Below, piece after piece: positions 10,280 through 19,509 of a DNA stretch of 64,000 nt. The stretch's first letter is position 1. Each line of letters begins with the position of its first letter. Below the pieces are notes generated by a model, which did no database searches, had not been told where the DNA came from, and saw nothing but the letters and a program-made list of their open reading frames with translations. The DNA comes from Parvimonas sp000223315 (GTDB lineage Bacteria; Bacillota; Clostridia; Tissierellales; Peptoniphilaceae). Where the stretch lies: positions 1,116,001 to 1,180,000 of the forward strand of contig CP189843.1 of assembly GCA_050262155.1 (NCBI GenBank). Direction: 5' to 3'. A program made the translations under genes and the position numbers.

Positions 10280-12403
10280 CTATATATGAAGCACCCTTGC
10301 CTTTATTTCTTTAGTTCTACCTTCATTCCAGAAATTTTCTCCAAGATAACCGCAAGTTCTTCTAGTTACATTCATTTTTTGTTTATCTTTATTATGACAT
10401 TGAGGACATTCCCATTCATTATGATCATTTATGATTATTTCCCCGTCAAATCCACAAACATGGCAATAATCTGATTTTGTATTAAATTCAGCATATTGAA
10501 TATTATCATAGATAAATCTAATCATTTGTTCAACTGCTTCAACATTATGGTTCATATTTGGAATTTCTGCATAGGAAATACAACCACCAGTTGATAATTT
10601 TTGGAAATCTTCTTCAAATCTGAATTTATCAAAAACTGAAATATTTTCTCTAACATCAACATGATAACTATTTGTATAATATCCCTTATCTGTTACATCC
10701 TTTATTTCTCCATATTTTTTCTTATCAATTGTACAGAATCTATGAGTTAAACTTTCAGCAGGAGTTCCGTATAATGAGAATGACATCCCTGTTTCTTCAC
10801 TCCAACTATCTGCCGCTTCTTTAATCTTTCTCATAACTTTAAGAGCAAATTCTTTTCCTTCTTCTGTTGTATGACTAACACCTTTTACACACATTGTTGC
10901 TTCATACAATCCGATATAGCCTACAGAAAGAGTTGAATATCCATTTTCCAAATATTTCTTAATGCTTTCGCCTTTTTTAAGTCTTGCAATAGCTCCATAT
11001 TGCCAATGAATAGGAGAATTATCGCTCTTTACATTTTGAAGAAGTGAGTTTCTGAATAAAAGTGCTTTTTTTACAATTTCAAGTCTTTTTTCCAACATTT
11101 CAAAGAATCCTTCTTCATTTTCCATATTTAAAATTCCTATTTGAGGTAAATTCAAACTTACAACACCTTGGTTAAATCTACCTTCAAATTTATAATTTCC
11201 ATTTTCGTCTTTATATGGTGCTAAGAATGATCTACAACCCATAGGTCCGAATACATTTCCTTCATAATGTTCTCTAAGTTTTTTAGCAGAGATATAATCA
11301 GGATACATTCTCTTTGCAGTACATTTTGCAGCAAGTTTTGTTAAATAATAGTACTTACTATCTTCTCTTACATTGTTTTCATCCAAAACATAAATCAATT
11401 TAGGAAAAGCCGGTGTAATATAAACACCTTTTTCATTTTTTATTCCTTCTAATCTTTGTTTTATTATTTCTTCAACAATTTGTGCAACTTCATCTTCATA
11501 TTCAAAACCGTCTTCAACATACATAAATAGAGTAACAAAAGGACTTTGTCCATTTGTAGTCATCAAAGTATTGATTTGATATTGGATAGTTTGAATACCT
11601 GCTTCCAATTCTTTCTTAGTCATTGCCTTTGCAATATTTTCAATATCTTTTTCATCTGTTAAAATTTCTTTTGCAAGTTTTAAATGTTTTTCATAACTCT
11701 TTCTTAGATATTTTCCTAAATGTGCAACATTTAAACTTTGCCCACCAAATTGTCCTGATGCAACCTGTGCAATTATTTGAGTCATAACTGTACAAGCAAC
11801 TTGGAATGATTTTGGAGTTTCAACCATTTTACCATTAATTACTGTTCCATTGTCAAGCATATCTCCAATATTAACTAAACAGCAATTGAACATAGGTTGA
11901 ATTAAATAGTCCATATCGTGAAGATGGATAGCTCCTTCATCATGTGCTTGAACAATATCTACAGGAATTAACATTCTTCTTGCGATATCCTTTGAAACTT
12001 CCCCGGCAATCAAATCTCTTTGAGTTGATGCAAGAATTGCATTTTTATTTGAATTTTCATTTATAACATCTAAATTTGTCTTATCAAGAAGCCCTAAAAT
12101 ACTTTCGTCGGTAGTATTTTTAAGTCTTTTAAAAGTTTGAACAGCCTTATAATTTTCATAAGCTCTTGCAGTTGCAGGATTTCCATATTTAATTAAACTA
12201 TAGTAAACATGATCTTCTATATCATATATACTCATCTTTTTCCCAATTGTTGTTGCAAAAGTTTCTATCTCTGATGCAATCTTTTCTGCTAATCCTTCTT
12301 CATAAATTCCCGTACTGCTATGCATTGCTTTTTTTATTGCGATAGCAATTTTATTTGCGTCAAAATCAACTTCTTGACCATTTCTTTTTATTACCTTAAT
12401 CAT
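10280..12403 (-). CDS. nrdD: anaerobic ribonucleoside-triphosphate reductase
   Basis: Makes deoxyribonucleotides without oxygen using a glycyl radical. An N-terminal ATP-cone (IKVIKRNGQEVDFD onward) gives allosteric control. The large barrel domain carries FGPMGCRSFLAPY and STGGCISYAEIPN cysteine motifs. The C-terminus has a zinc site (CHVCGFDG ... CPQCHNK) and the radical loop RTCGYLG with Gly at about residue 685 of 707. The ATG at 12401-12403 has GGAGG seven bases upstream, so it is chosen over a start six codons earlier. It is the first gene of the operon with nrdG and a metal exporter. Confidence 0.97.
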   Translation of the reverse strand: MIKVIKRNGQEVDFDANKIAIAIKKAMHSSTGIYEEGLAEKIASEIETFATTIGKKMSIYDIEDHVYYSLIKYGNPATARAYENYKAVQTFKRLKNTTDESILGLLDKTNLDVINENSNKNAILASTQRDLIAGEVSKDIARRMLIPVDIVQAHDEGAIHLHDMDYLIQPMFNCCLVNIGDMLDNGTVINGKMVETPKSFQVACTVMTQIIAQVASGQFGGQSLNVAHLGKYLRKSYEKHLKLAKEILTDEKDIENIAKAMTKKELEAGIQTIQYQINTLMTTNGQSPFVTLFMYVEDGFEYEDEVAQIVEEIIKQRLEGIKNEKGVYITPAFPKLIYVLDENNVREDSKYYYLTKLAAKCTAKRMYPDYISAKKLREHYEGNVFGPMGCRSFLAPYKDENGNYKFEGRFNQGVVSLNLPQIGILNMENEEGFFEMLEKRLEIVKKALLFRNSLLQNVKSDNSPIHWQYGAIARLKKGESIKKYLENGYSTLSVGYIGLYEATMCVKGVSHTTEEGKEFALKVMRKIKEAADSWSEETGMSFSLYGTPAESLTHRFCTIDKKKYGEIKDVTDKGYYTNSYHVDVRENISVFDKFRFEEDFQKLSTGGCISYAEIPNMNHNVEAVEQMIRFIYDNIQYAEFNTKSDYCHVCGFDGEIIINDHNEWECPQCHNKDKQKMNVTRRTCGYLGENFWNEGRTKEIKARVLHI

Positions 12404-12442
12404 AACTACCTCCATAAACACTTAAAAATTCTCGGTAGTAAG

Positions 12443-12471
12443 ATTATACCATCAACAATATATATTGTCAA
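12443..12471 (-). promoter_or_regulatory. consensus sigma-A promoter of nrdD
   Basis: TTGACA (12466-12471), a 17-base spacer and TATAAT (12443-12448) on the minus strand: both hexamers are perfect. A 14-bp palindrome ACAATATATATTGT (12455-12468) covers the spacer and part of the -35. Confidence 0.88.
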
Positions 12472-12483
12472 TAAAAATACTTA

Positions 12484-12499
12484 CTACTATATATAGTAT
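12484..12499 (-). promoter_or_regulatory. NrdR-box-like palindrome upstream of nrdD
   Basis: The core CTATATATAG (12487-12496) matches the NrdR box core CWATATATWG exactly, with partly matching flanks. Its centre is 30 bp from the centre of the palindrome overlapping the promoter, close to the three-turn spacing of tandem NrdR boxes. The promoter-proximal palindrome itself fits the consensus poorly. Confidence 0.5.
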
Positions 12500-12605
12500 A
12501 TTTACCCATTTTATAGCTTGAAATCCATTGTAAAATATTTTATATCAACAAGTAGAACAAATATTTAAAAAAATTTTTTTAATTTTCTTAAAAATATTTT
12601 ATGCA

Positions 12606-12646
12606 AGAAAAAACTGATACAAATTTTTAAAAATTCATATCAGTTT
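12606..12646 (-). terminator. Rho-independent terminator of the DUF454 gene
   Basis: AAACTGATA / TATCAGTTT stem followed on the minus strand by a T-rich run. The stop codon of the gene ending at 12627 lies in the loop. Confidence 0.7.
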
Positions 12647-13049
12647 GAATACTTTTTATTTCATTTTTATTGTCTTTTATAGTTTTTATTCCAAACAAAA
12701 AATATATAATATGGAAAAACCAAACTATTACTAAAATAATTCTTCCAATCTTTGTATTTTTCATAAAATAAAAACCGGTTCCCATCGTCAAGGTAAAAAA
12801 GAATATTATCTTTAATTTTTGTTTTATTAAAAGACCTTTTCTGTTTGCAATTTTTTCTATATTATTTTTGTACAATTTAGTTCCAACAAACCAATTATGC
12901 AACTTTTTAGAGCTTCTTGCAAAACAAAATAATGTTATAATATAAAATGGAAACGTAGGCAATATTGGTAAAAAAGCTCCAATAGTTCCTATTGCAAAAA
13001 ATATCAGTCCTATTATAATCCAAGTGTATCTTACAAATTTAATCTTCAT
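12627..13049 (-). CDS. YbaN/DUF454 family inner-membrane protein
   Basis: 140 residues with about four hydrophobic segments. The family hallmark FLPILPTFPFYI followed by CFARSSKKLHNWF is clear. Function is not established for the family. It lies about 60 bases downstream of the ABC exporter pair and could be its last co-transcribed gene; a terminator overlaps its end. Confidence 0.82.
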   Translation of the reverse strand: MKIKFVRYTWIIIGLIFFAIGTIGAFLPILPTFPFYIITLFCFARSSKKLHNWFVGTKLYKNNIEKIANRKGLLIKQKLKIIFFFTLTMGTGFYFMKNTKIGRIILVIVWFFHIIYFLFGIKTIKDNKNEIKSIQTDMNF

Positions 13050-13109
13050 ATATTACCCCTCATATCTTTAATATGGTAATGATAACATATTTCATCTTAA
13101 TCTTCAAGG

Positions 13110-14765
13110 CTATATTTTAAAGCATTTACCATTTTCAACTTTATACACAACATCTGAAAATGATACTGTACTCATTCTGTGAGAAATTAAAAATACCATT
13201 CCCTTACAATTTTCTTTAATCAAATTCAAAATTATTGATTCATTTAAAGTATCTAAATTACTTGTAGGTTCATCAAAAATATAAACATCCGCTCTTTTTA
13301 ACAATGCCCTCATAAGTTCAAGTCTTTGCATTTCTCCACTTGAGAAAATAATTCTCTCTGAATTAATTTTAGTATCGAGTCCATTTTCAGTTGATAAAAT
13401 CTTATCTTTTAATCTACATTTTTCTGCAATTTCTAAAATTTCTTCATCGCTAATCTTTTCATTTCCTAAAACTAAATTTTCTCTGATTGTTTGAGAAAAA
13501 ATTTGTGGAAATTGTGGAATATAAGCAATTTTTTCTTGTAGTTTTCTACTGTCTATATCTAAAATATCCTCATCATTTAAAAATATTTTTCCGGATTTAG
13601 CCATATACCATTTCATTACCATTTTCATCAATGTACTTTTTCCGGATCCACTTTCTCCAACAAGTCCGACAATTTTTTTATCTTCAAAATGTAAATTCAA
13701 ATTTTCAAAAATATTCTTATCTCTATTAGGATAAGAGAAATCAACATTTTCAAATTTTATTTCATTTAATTTCTCAATTTCTTTATTTCCATCATTTCCA
13801 ATAGGCTCATTTTCATCTAATAAACTAAAAGTTTGTTTTGCAGCTTGTAATGCACGTCCAAGTCCTAAAGGAAGTCTGCTTAACTCTAAAAAAGGAGCAA
13901 ATGATGAACTGAAAACAACCAATGTAATTACTGCATCTTTAATACTTATTATATTTTTATTTACAAGTATAAATTCCGCAAAAGCAAAAGTTAAAACTCC
14001 AAAACCTATTGTTAAAAAACTGAATGAAAATTGTAAGAAATTTAATTTTGCAACATTTCTTTCCTTTTTATTTACAATTCTACTTTCTTTTGTCAAATTT
14101 TCAAATCTTTCCTTTTCAACTCCAAGTTGAAGTAAATCTTTCATCCCTCTTAAACTTTCCAAGAAATATGAAGTATATGATTTTCTATATTTTTGTTGAA
14201 TTTCAAGATGTGGTTTTAATTTGCTTGAAAATACATTTGGAATAATAACTGCAAGTATAAAATATACAATTATTGCAATTAAGCTTAAATGAAAATTATA
14301 TTGTAAAAAATATACAATTAAAACTATTGAAACAATAATCCCTGTTGTAATTGGAGCTAGAGTATGTGCAAAGAATACTTCCAACGCTTCAACATCTTCT
14401 CCTATCAGTTTAAGTAAAGCCCCGCTGTCTTGAGAGTCAAGTTTTGACGGAGCAAGTCTTCTAAGTTTTGAAAAAATTTCTCTTCTAAAATCAGCCAAAA
14501 CATTAAAAGCAACAAAATGTCCGAAATAATGCTCTCCATATCTGAAAAGTCCTCTTGAAATCGCAAAAATGACTAAAACTATCAAAGATATTATTTTTAT
14601 TTTTTCTCCATTAAGTGCATCAAATCCCAATGAAATAATTCTTGCAGGAATATATACTGTAATCAAAAAGCCGAAAACAGCAAAAAATACAGCCAACAAA
14701 ATTACTGGGAGTAATTTTTTCATAAAATTTATAAGTCTGATAATCAATTTTATACTATCTTTCAT
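13110..14765 (-). CDS. ABC exporter subunit, CydC-like (TMD-NBD)
   Basis: 551 residues: six-helix exporter domain to about residue 310, then an ATPase domain with Walker A GESGSGKST, Walker B YIFDEPTSNLD and H-loop ISHRMSTV. The signature is degenerate (FSSGEMQR instead of LSGGQ). Its start overlaps the end of the next gene upstream by 11 bases, so the two are translated as a pair and probably form a heterodimer. Organisation resembles CydDC, the thiol/haem-related exporter, but no cytochrome bd genes are visible, so the substrate is unassigned. Unlike the ABC genes at 3-8.5 kb, this one is intact. Confidence 0.85.
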   Translation of the reverse strand: MKDSIKLIIRLINFMKKLLPVILLAVFFAVFGFLITVYIPARIISLGFDALNGEKIKIISLIVLVIFAISRGLFRYGEHYFGHFVAFNVLADFRREIFSKLRRLAPSKLDSQDSGALLKLIGEDVEALEVFFAHTLAPITTGIIVSIVLIVYFLQYNFHLSLIAIIVYFILAVIIPNVFSSKLKPHLEIQQKYRKSYTSYFLESLRGMKDLLQLGVEKERFENLTKESRIVNKKERNVAKLNFLQFSFSFLTIGFGVLTFAFAEFILVNKNIISIKDAVITLVVFSSSFAPFLELSRLPLGLGRALQAAKQTFSLLDENEPIGNDGNKEIEKLNEIKFENVDFSYPNRDKNIFENLNLHFEDKKIVGLVGESGSGKSTLMKMVMKWYMAKSGKIFLNDEDILDIDSRKLQEKIAYIPQFPQIFSQTIRENLVLGNEKISDEEILEIAEKCRLKDKILSTENGLDTKINSERIIFSSGEMQRLELMRALLKRADVYIFDEPTSNLDTLNESIILNLIKENCKGMVFLISHRMSTVSFSDVVYKVENGKCFKI

Positions 14766-16545
14766 TTAAAATTGCCTCCATTTCATTTTGTTTATCCAGT
14801 AACATCTTGTATTCATAATTTGAATTATATAAATCTTCAGGTTTTCCAAAATCCCAACTTTTTTCTTTTCCCATAAATAAAACAAAGTCAGCTTTATTAA
14901 CCTGTTTCATCTTATGAGAAATAAACATAACAATAGAATTTTTAGAAATCATTTTGATTAAATCCAAAATCGCTATTTCATTTTCGGTATCAACACTTGA
15001 AGTCATTTCATCAAAAATGTAAATTTTTCTATTTGCAAGTAAACTTCTAACACAGATTATCTGTTGTCTTTGACCAGGAGAAATCAATCTTCCGTTTTCT
15101 CCGATAATTGTATTAAAACCATCAGGCAAAGTCTTTACAAATTTTAGAATATGTTTCTCCTCAATCCATTCTAAAATTTCTTTTTCAGATAATTTTGTAG
15201 CTTTTTTCAAATTATCCATAATGCTTTCATTAAAGACATATGAATCAGGAGATACATAAAAACCTAGATAATTTATATCAGACTTTGAAAAATCTCTTAA
15301 AGATTTTCCATCTATCAAAATCTCACCGGAATAATTCTCAAGATTTTTAAACAAAATTTTTGCAAATGTACTCTTTCCAAGTCCACTCTCTCCTGCTATT
15401 GCGAATAAACTACCTTTAGTGATACTTAAATTAATATTATTTAAAACATTTCTATCATCATACGAAAAAGATAAATTTTTAAATTCAATATTATCTATAC
15501 TTTCCAATTCTATATTTGAGATGTCTTTTTTCTTTTCTAACTTAACACTATCTAAAAAAGTAAAAATTCTATCTGCCATCTTAGTATTCATCATAAGTAA
15601 ATGCATACAGTATCCCAGTTCTCTGATTGGAGTAAAAAACTCAGTTGCAATCAAAACAAAGAAAATAAAATTAAAAATTGATATATTCCCTTTTGAAACT
15701 GAAAGAACTGCTAAAAATCCTGAAATTGCAATTCCAAGATACATAACTCCGTCCATATATCCAACTGATTGAAGTTGAAATTTTAAAAGTTCCATAGTTG
15801 AAAGTCTGAATTTTTCGGCTGATTCATTAAATTTTTTCTCATAAATATCATCAGCACTATAAGAATAAAGAGTATTTAATCCCTTTAAATCATCCATAAA
15901 TAAATTGCCTACATCCATATAAGTCGACCAATAATGTTGCATAATTTTTGCTGAACGCTTTTGTATTAACACTATTGAAACGGGAATAAATGGAATACTG
16001 ATTAAAAATACCAAACCACCCAAAGGATAAATAAAGGCTACAATCAATAAAATTGTCGCACAGTTAAAAAATGTCCTTAAAGTTGTAGATAAATAATTGC
16101 TGTAAAATGTATCCAAACTGTCAATTCCTTGAGATGCAACAGTAAGCACATCAGCTGTTGAATAACCTTTAAAAACTTCTTCTTCACTTTTGGAAAAGGC
16201 ATCAAAAAATTTAACTTTTAAATTATCTCTCGCAAATTGAGATGCTACTCCTTGGTATCTTTTAGCAAAAATTGAAATCCCAAAACCTAAAATATTTAAT
16301 CCTATAACAATTATTGCATAAGTAAAAAGGCTAAACTCCATTTTATTATATAAATTAGAAAAGCCTTTAGCTATAAATCCAAAAGAAATTATTCTCATCA
16401 AAAACTGAATCCAAGATAAAAAAGATGCTATATAGACAAATCTCATCCTATCTCCCAATTCTTTTTTTAATCTATTTTTTAATTCTTTTCGCCTTTCACG
16501 ACTTATTTTTTGCTTTTGAATTTTTGTACTGAAATCACTATCCAT
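14755..16545 (-). CDS. ABC exporter subunit, CydD-like (TMD-NBD)
   Basis: About 597 residues from the ATG at 16543-16545, which has AAGGAG upstream; a TTG six codons earlier is less likely. A charged N-terminal stretch of about 35 residues precedes six membrane helices. The ATPase domain has Walker A GESGLGKST, a non-canonical signature ISPGQRQQ, Walker B IFDEMTSSVD with the catalytic Glu retained, and H-loop ISHKMKQV. It is the first gene of the pair with the CydC-like subunit. Substrate unknown. Confidence 0.85.
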   Translation of the reverse strand: MDSDFSTKIQKQKISRERRKELKNRLKKELGDRMRFVYIASFLSWIQFLMRIISFGFIAKGFSNLYNKMEFSLFTYAIIVIGLNILGFGISIFAKRYQGVASQFARDNLKVKFFDAFSKSEEEVFKGYSTADVLTVASQGIDSLDTFYSNYLSTTLRTFFNCATILLIVAFIYPLGGLVFLISIPFIPVSIVLIQKRSAKIMQHYWSTYMDVGNLFMDDLKGLNTLYSYSADDIYEKKFNESAEKFRLSTMELLKFQLQSVGYMDGVMYLGIAISGFLAVLSVSKGNISIFNFIFFVLIATEFFTPIRELGYCMHLLMMNTKMADRIFTFLDSVKLEKKKDISNIELESIDNIEFKNLSFSYDDRNVLNNINLSITKGSLFAIAGESGLGKSTFAKILFKNLENYSGEILIDGKSLRDFSKSDINYLGFYVSPDSYVFNESIMDNLKKATKLSEKEILEWIEEKHILKFVKTLPDGFNTIIGENGRLISPGQRQQIICVRSLLANRKIYIFDEMTSSVDTENEIAILDLIKMISKNSIVMFISHKMKQVNKADFVLFMGKEKSWDFGKPEDLYNSNYEYKMLLDKQNEMEAILNER

Positions 16546-16637
16546 AAAAAACTCCTTATACAAATTAATATTAACTATTTATATGATACCCCATTAAATA
16601 GAAAATTAAAAATATAATCAATCTCAATATATCCCTG

Positions 16638-16663
16638 AAAAAATACCACGTTATGTGGTATTT
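16638..16663 (-). terminator. Rho-independent terminator of proS
   Basis: AAATACCAC / GTGGTATTT stem with a five-base loop, then six T on the minus strand, five bases after the proS stop. Confidence 0.85.
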
Positions 16664-16667
16664 AAAA

Positions 16668-18371
16668 TTATTTTATCTTTCCAACTTCTTCTACAACTCT
16701 ATTTATTGCATCTTCAGAAGACATTTCAACATTTTCCATTTCTCTTCTTGTTGAAAATTCAATTATATTTTCATTAGCTTTTTTGCCCACAGTAATTCTT
16801 AAAGGAATACCAATTAAATCTCTGTCATTAAATTTAACTCCAATTCTTTCTTTTCTATCGTCAAGCATAACTTCAACACCTTGAGTTTCCAATTCATCAT
16901 GGATTTTTTCACCAAGTTTCATTTGATCTTCATCATTAATATTTACAACTGTAACTATTGCGTGATATGGTGCAACTTGAATTGGCCAAATAATTCCTTT
17001 TTCGTCATTATTTTGTTCAATAATCGCAGTAATACTTCTTGTAATACCAATACCATGACTTCCCATCCAGAAATATTGACTAACACCATTTTCGTCCAAG
17101 AAAGTTGCATTTAAAGATTTAGAATATTTTGTTCCAAGTTGGAAGATATTTCCAACTTCTATACCTCTTGCAAATTTCAAAGGCTTACCACTTATAGGGC
17201 AAACATCTCCCTCTTGAACCATAATTAAATCGTCTGCAATTTCTCCGTCAAAATCTCTTCCAAAATTACAATTAATGTAGTGATGGCCTGCCTTATTTCC
17301 GCCAACAACTGTATTTTTCATAAGAGTAACCCTCTTATCTAAAATCTTTCTTACTTTTAAGTTTACAGGTCCTGTATATCCTGCAGATGAACCTATTTTT
17401 ATAATAGTTTCTTCATCCATCATTTCAACTTCATGTTCAGGAACTCTAAGATAAGCGCAAAGTTTTGTCATATTAAGCTCTCTATCTCCCGGAATAAATG
17501 CTATAACAGGTTCTCCTGCAACAATCAAATCTATCGCCTTAATACATTTTGATGCATCTTGTTTTAAAAAGTTTCCAACATCTTCTATTGTTTTACAATT
17601 TGGAGTATAAACTAATTCAAGTTCCCTTTCATCTCCACTTTCGTCAACTTTGTAAATAACTTCTGCTTTTTCATCAGTTGCTGCATATCCACTCTCATCA
17701 CAATAGCAGATTACTCCCTCTCCTACATCAGAAAGAGCGATAAATTCATGTGAACTATTACCTCCCATTGCTCCGGCATCTCCGGCAACAATTTTATAAT
17801 TAAGTCCTAATCTATTAAAAACTTTTTCATATGCTTTCCACATTTCTTTGTATGATTCCATCATCATTTCAGGGCTTACATCAAATGTATAAGCATCTTT
17901 CATTGAAAATTCTCTGGCTCTATTTATCCCAAAACGTGGTCTTTTTTCATCACGATATTTAGTTTGAATTTGATAAATATTTAAAGGTAATTGTTTATAA
18001 CTTTTAATTTCTCCACTTATCAAAGTTGTAAAATATTCTTCAGCAGTTGGTCCAAGACAGAATTCTCTTTCATTTCTATCTTTAACTTTGAACATCTCAG
18101 GTCCAAAAGTTTGCCATCTTCCTGATTCTTCCCATATTTCTTTTGGCTGAAGTGCAGACATTAAAATTTCATATCCACCCATTCTATCCATTTCTTCTCT
18201 TACAATATTTTCTACTTTTCTAATTGCTCTATATCCAAGTGGAAGATAAGAATAAACTCCTGCAGCAGTTTTTCTTATCATTCCTGCTCTTAAAAGCAAT
18301 TTATGACTTATAATTTCTGCCTCTTGAGGATCTTCCCTAAGTGTTGGCATATAATATCTTTTCATTTTCAT
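16668..18371 (-). CDS. proS: prolyl-tRNA synthetase (bacterial type with editing domain)
   Basis: Charges tRNA-Pro. 567 residues from the ATG at 18369-18371 (GGAGG nine bases upstream); the frame is open further upstream into the leader, but those codons belong to the untranslated T-box region. Class II motifs are visible: RKTAAGVYSYLPLG and REEMDRMGGYEILM (motif 1), YRDEKRPRFGINRAREFSMKD (motif 2 region) and GSHGIGITRSI (motif 3). The roughly 180-residue insertion between motifs 2 and 3 is the YbaK-like Ala-tRNA-Pro editing domain of the bacterial ProS form. Regulated by the T-box directly upstream. Confidence 0.97.
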   Translation of the reverse strand: MKMKRYYMPTLREDPQEAEIISHKLLLRAGMIRKTAAGVYSYLPLGYRAIRKVENIVREEMDRMGGYEILMSALQPKEIWEESGRWQTFGPEMFKVKDRNEREFCLGPTAEEYFTTLISGEIKSYKQLPLNIYQIQTKYRDEKRPRFGINRAREFSMKDAYTFDVSPEMMMESYKEMWKAYEKVFNRLGLNYKIVAGDAGAMGGNSSHEFIALSDVGEGVICYCDESGYAATDEKAEVIYKVDESGDERELELVYTPNCKTIEDVGNFLKQDASKCIKAIDLIVAGEPVIAFIPGDRELNMTKLCAYLRVPEHEVEMMDEETIIKIGSSAGYTGPVNLKVRKILDKRVTLMKNTVVGGNKAGHHYINCNFGRDFDGEIADDLIMVQEGDVCPISGKPLKFARGIEVGNIFQLGTKYSKSLNATFLDENGVSQYFWMGSHGIGITRSITAIIEQNNDEKGIIWPIQVAPYHAIVTVVNINDEDQMKLGEKIHDELETQGVEVMLDDRKERIGVKFNDRDLIGIPLRITVGKKANENIIEFSTRREMENVEMSSEDAINRVVEEVGKIK

Positions 18372-18440
18372 AATAAATTTCCTCCATAATAATAAATTAA
18401 TTTTTGTGATGATTTTTATAAAATGACTTCTATAATTAAT

Positions 18441-18640
18441 AAAAAAAAACGGCAATCATCTCCAAGAGACGAAAGCCGTGGTACCACTCTAATTTATACT
18501 CAAAAGCTATAAGGCACAACCCTGTATTTTTAATACAAGTTCAAAGATAGGTTCAATTACCTGCATAAAAGTTTTTCACCAAGCAACTTCTCTCTACATA
18601 TACATAAATAATCTACTATTTCTTATCATCACTAAATATC
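18441..18640 (-). ncRNA. T-box leader of proS (proline specifier)
   Basis: Read on the minus strand, the T-box bulge sequence GAGTGGTACCACGG (around 18477-18489) is followed by a terminator stem ACGGC / GCCGT (18449-18479) and nine T. Upstream is a Stem I with a GGTG loop element and the specifier context GAA-CCT-ATC. The specifier codon CCT (18549-18551) is proline, matching proS downstream. Uncharged tRNA-Pro should stabilise the antiterminator and allow read-through. Confidence 0.93.
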
Positions 18641-18650
18641 TAACAAATAA

Positions 18651-18679
18651 ATTATATTAAATTTAGCATAAAAAGTCAA
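18651..18679 (-). promoter_or_regulatory. sigma-A promoter of the proS T-box transcript
   Basis: TTGACT (18674-18679), 17-base spacer and TATAAT (18651-18656) on the minus strand. The predicted start near 18644 is just ahead of T-box Stem I. Confidence 0.85.
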
Positions 18680-18710
18680 CTATAAAAAATTAAAATTAAA
18701 AATTGGAACA

Positions 18711-18737
18711 AAAAAAGGCTGAGTATAAACTCAACCT
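18711..18737 (-). terminator. Rho-independent terminator of dps
   Basis: AGGCTGAGT / ACTCAACCT stem with a four-base loop, then a T run on the minus strand, 13 bases after the dps stop. Confidence 0.85.
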
Positions 18738-18750
18738 AAATTTTTTATTC

Positions 18751-19197
18751 TTATTTATGACAACAAGGTTTTGAAGCTCTTAAGAACCAAACATTCTTTT
18801 CTAGTTCTCCAATTTGATCTTCTAACATTGAAACAATTATGAAATCTCCATCATTATCAGCTTCTTCTCTAATTTTTGTAGCTTCTTCTTTAAGAGCAGC
18901 TAAATCATTCATAACTATTTCGTTAACTTCATCAACTGTTACTTTCTTAGATTCTAATTCTTTAACAGTAGCATTAGCAACATATTCTTTTAATGATGCA
19001 AATGGGAATCCACCTCTCATTTTAATTGCTTCAGCAACTTCATCATACCATTCGAAGAATTTGTCATATAATCCTTCTGTAAAAATATGTGTTTGATAGA
19101 AATTTCTTCCTTCTACATTCCAGTGTAAGTTATGTAATTTAGTAGTCATAACTGCAATGTTTGATAAATAAACATTTAAACTTTTAAAATCTTTCAT
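18751..19197 (-). CDS. dps: Dps-family DNA-protection / mini-ferritin protein
   Basis: 148 residues. The ferroxidase-site pattern of Dps is present: LHNLHWNVEG near residue 25, then FYQTHIFTEGLYDKFFEWYDEVAE with the paired acidic residues. Dps proteins form 12-subunit shells that oxidise and store iron with peroxide, protecting DNA. The C-terminus ends CCHK, a small Cys/His tail not universal in the family. It has its own promoter and terminator. Confidence 0.93.
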   Translation of the reverse strand: MKDFKSLNVYLSNIAVMTTKLHNLHWNVEGRNFYQTHIFTEGLYDKFFEWYDEVAEAIKMRGGFPFASLKEYVANATVKELESKKVTVDEVNEIVMNDLAALKEEATKIREEADNDGDFIIVSMLEDQIGELEKNVWFLRASKPCCHK

Positions 19198-19230
19198 TTT
19201 TATCCTCCTAATATATTATCATTTACAAAC

Positions 19231-19259
19231 ATTATATACCCAATTAACAAAAAAGTAAA
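19231..19259 (-). promoter_or_regulatory. probable promoter of dps
   Basis: TTTACT (19254-19259), 17-base spacer and TATAAT (19231-19236), about 30 bases ahead of the dps start. No PerR-type box was recognised. The rest of the 19198-19509 gap is AT-rich with no gene seen. Confidence 0.6.
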
Positions 19260-19450
19260 ATTTTTTTATAAAAATTTTTTAAAAATTTTTTTGCTTGTTT
19301 GTGGAGATAGTTTATTTAAAATTGTATTTAAAAACTTGTATATGGTTGTACTAATAAATATTTTTCACAAATTCATTTCCCAAATGGAAATTGATAGATT
19401 TTTTTAATTTCAAACATTAGAAAAAGCCCTAAATTGTAACGTTTTTGTAA

Positions 19451-19478
19451 TTGATTTTATTTTATTTTCTGTTATAAT
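19451..19478 (+). promoter_or_regulatory. promoter of the OatA-like gene
   Basis: TTGATT (19451-19456), 16-base spacer and extended -10 TGTTATAAT (TATAAT at 19473-19478), 31 bases ahead of the ATG at 19510. Confidence 0.7.
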
Positions 19479-19509
19479 CTCTAATGAACAAAATTATGAA
19501 GGATAAAAA

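Noticed and set aside
12455..12468. Palindrome ACAATATATATTGT as a second NrdR box
   Set aside because: Its centre is out of phase with the NrdR core consensus, so only the distal palindrome is called a box. It may still be an operator half.
13110..16545. Calling the intact ABC pair CydDC outright
   Set aside because: Gene order and overlap fit, but no cytochrome bd genes are present and the signature motifs are atypical, so the substrate is left open.
16881..17114. Plus-strand frame inside proS and similar antisense frames elsewhere
   Set aside because: Well-conserved genes occupy the other strand; composition and lack of start signals mark these as shadows.
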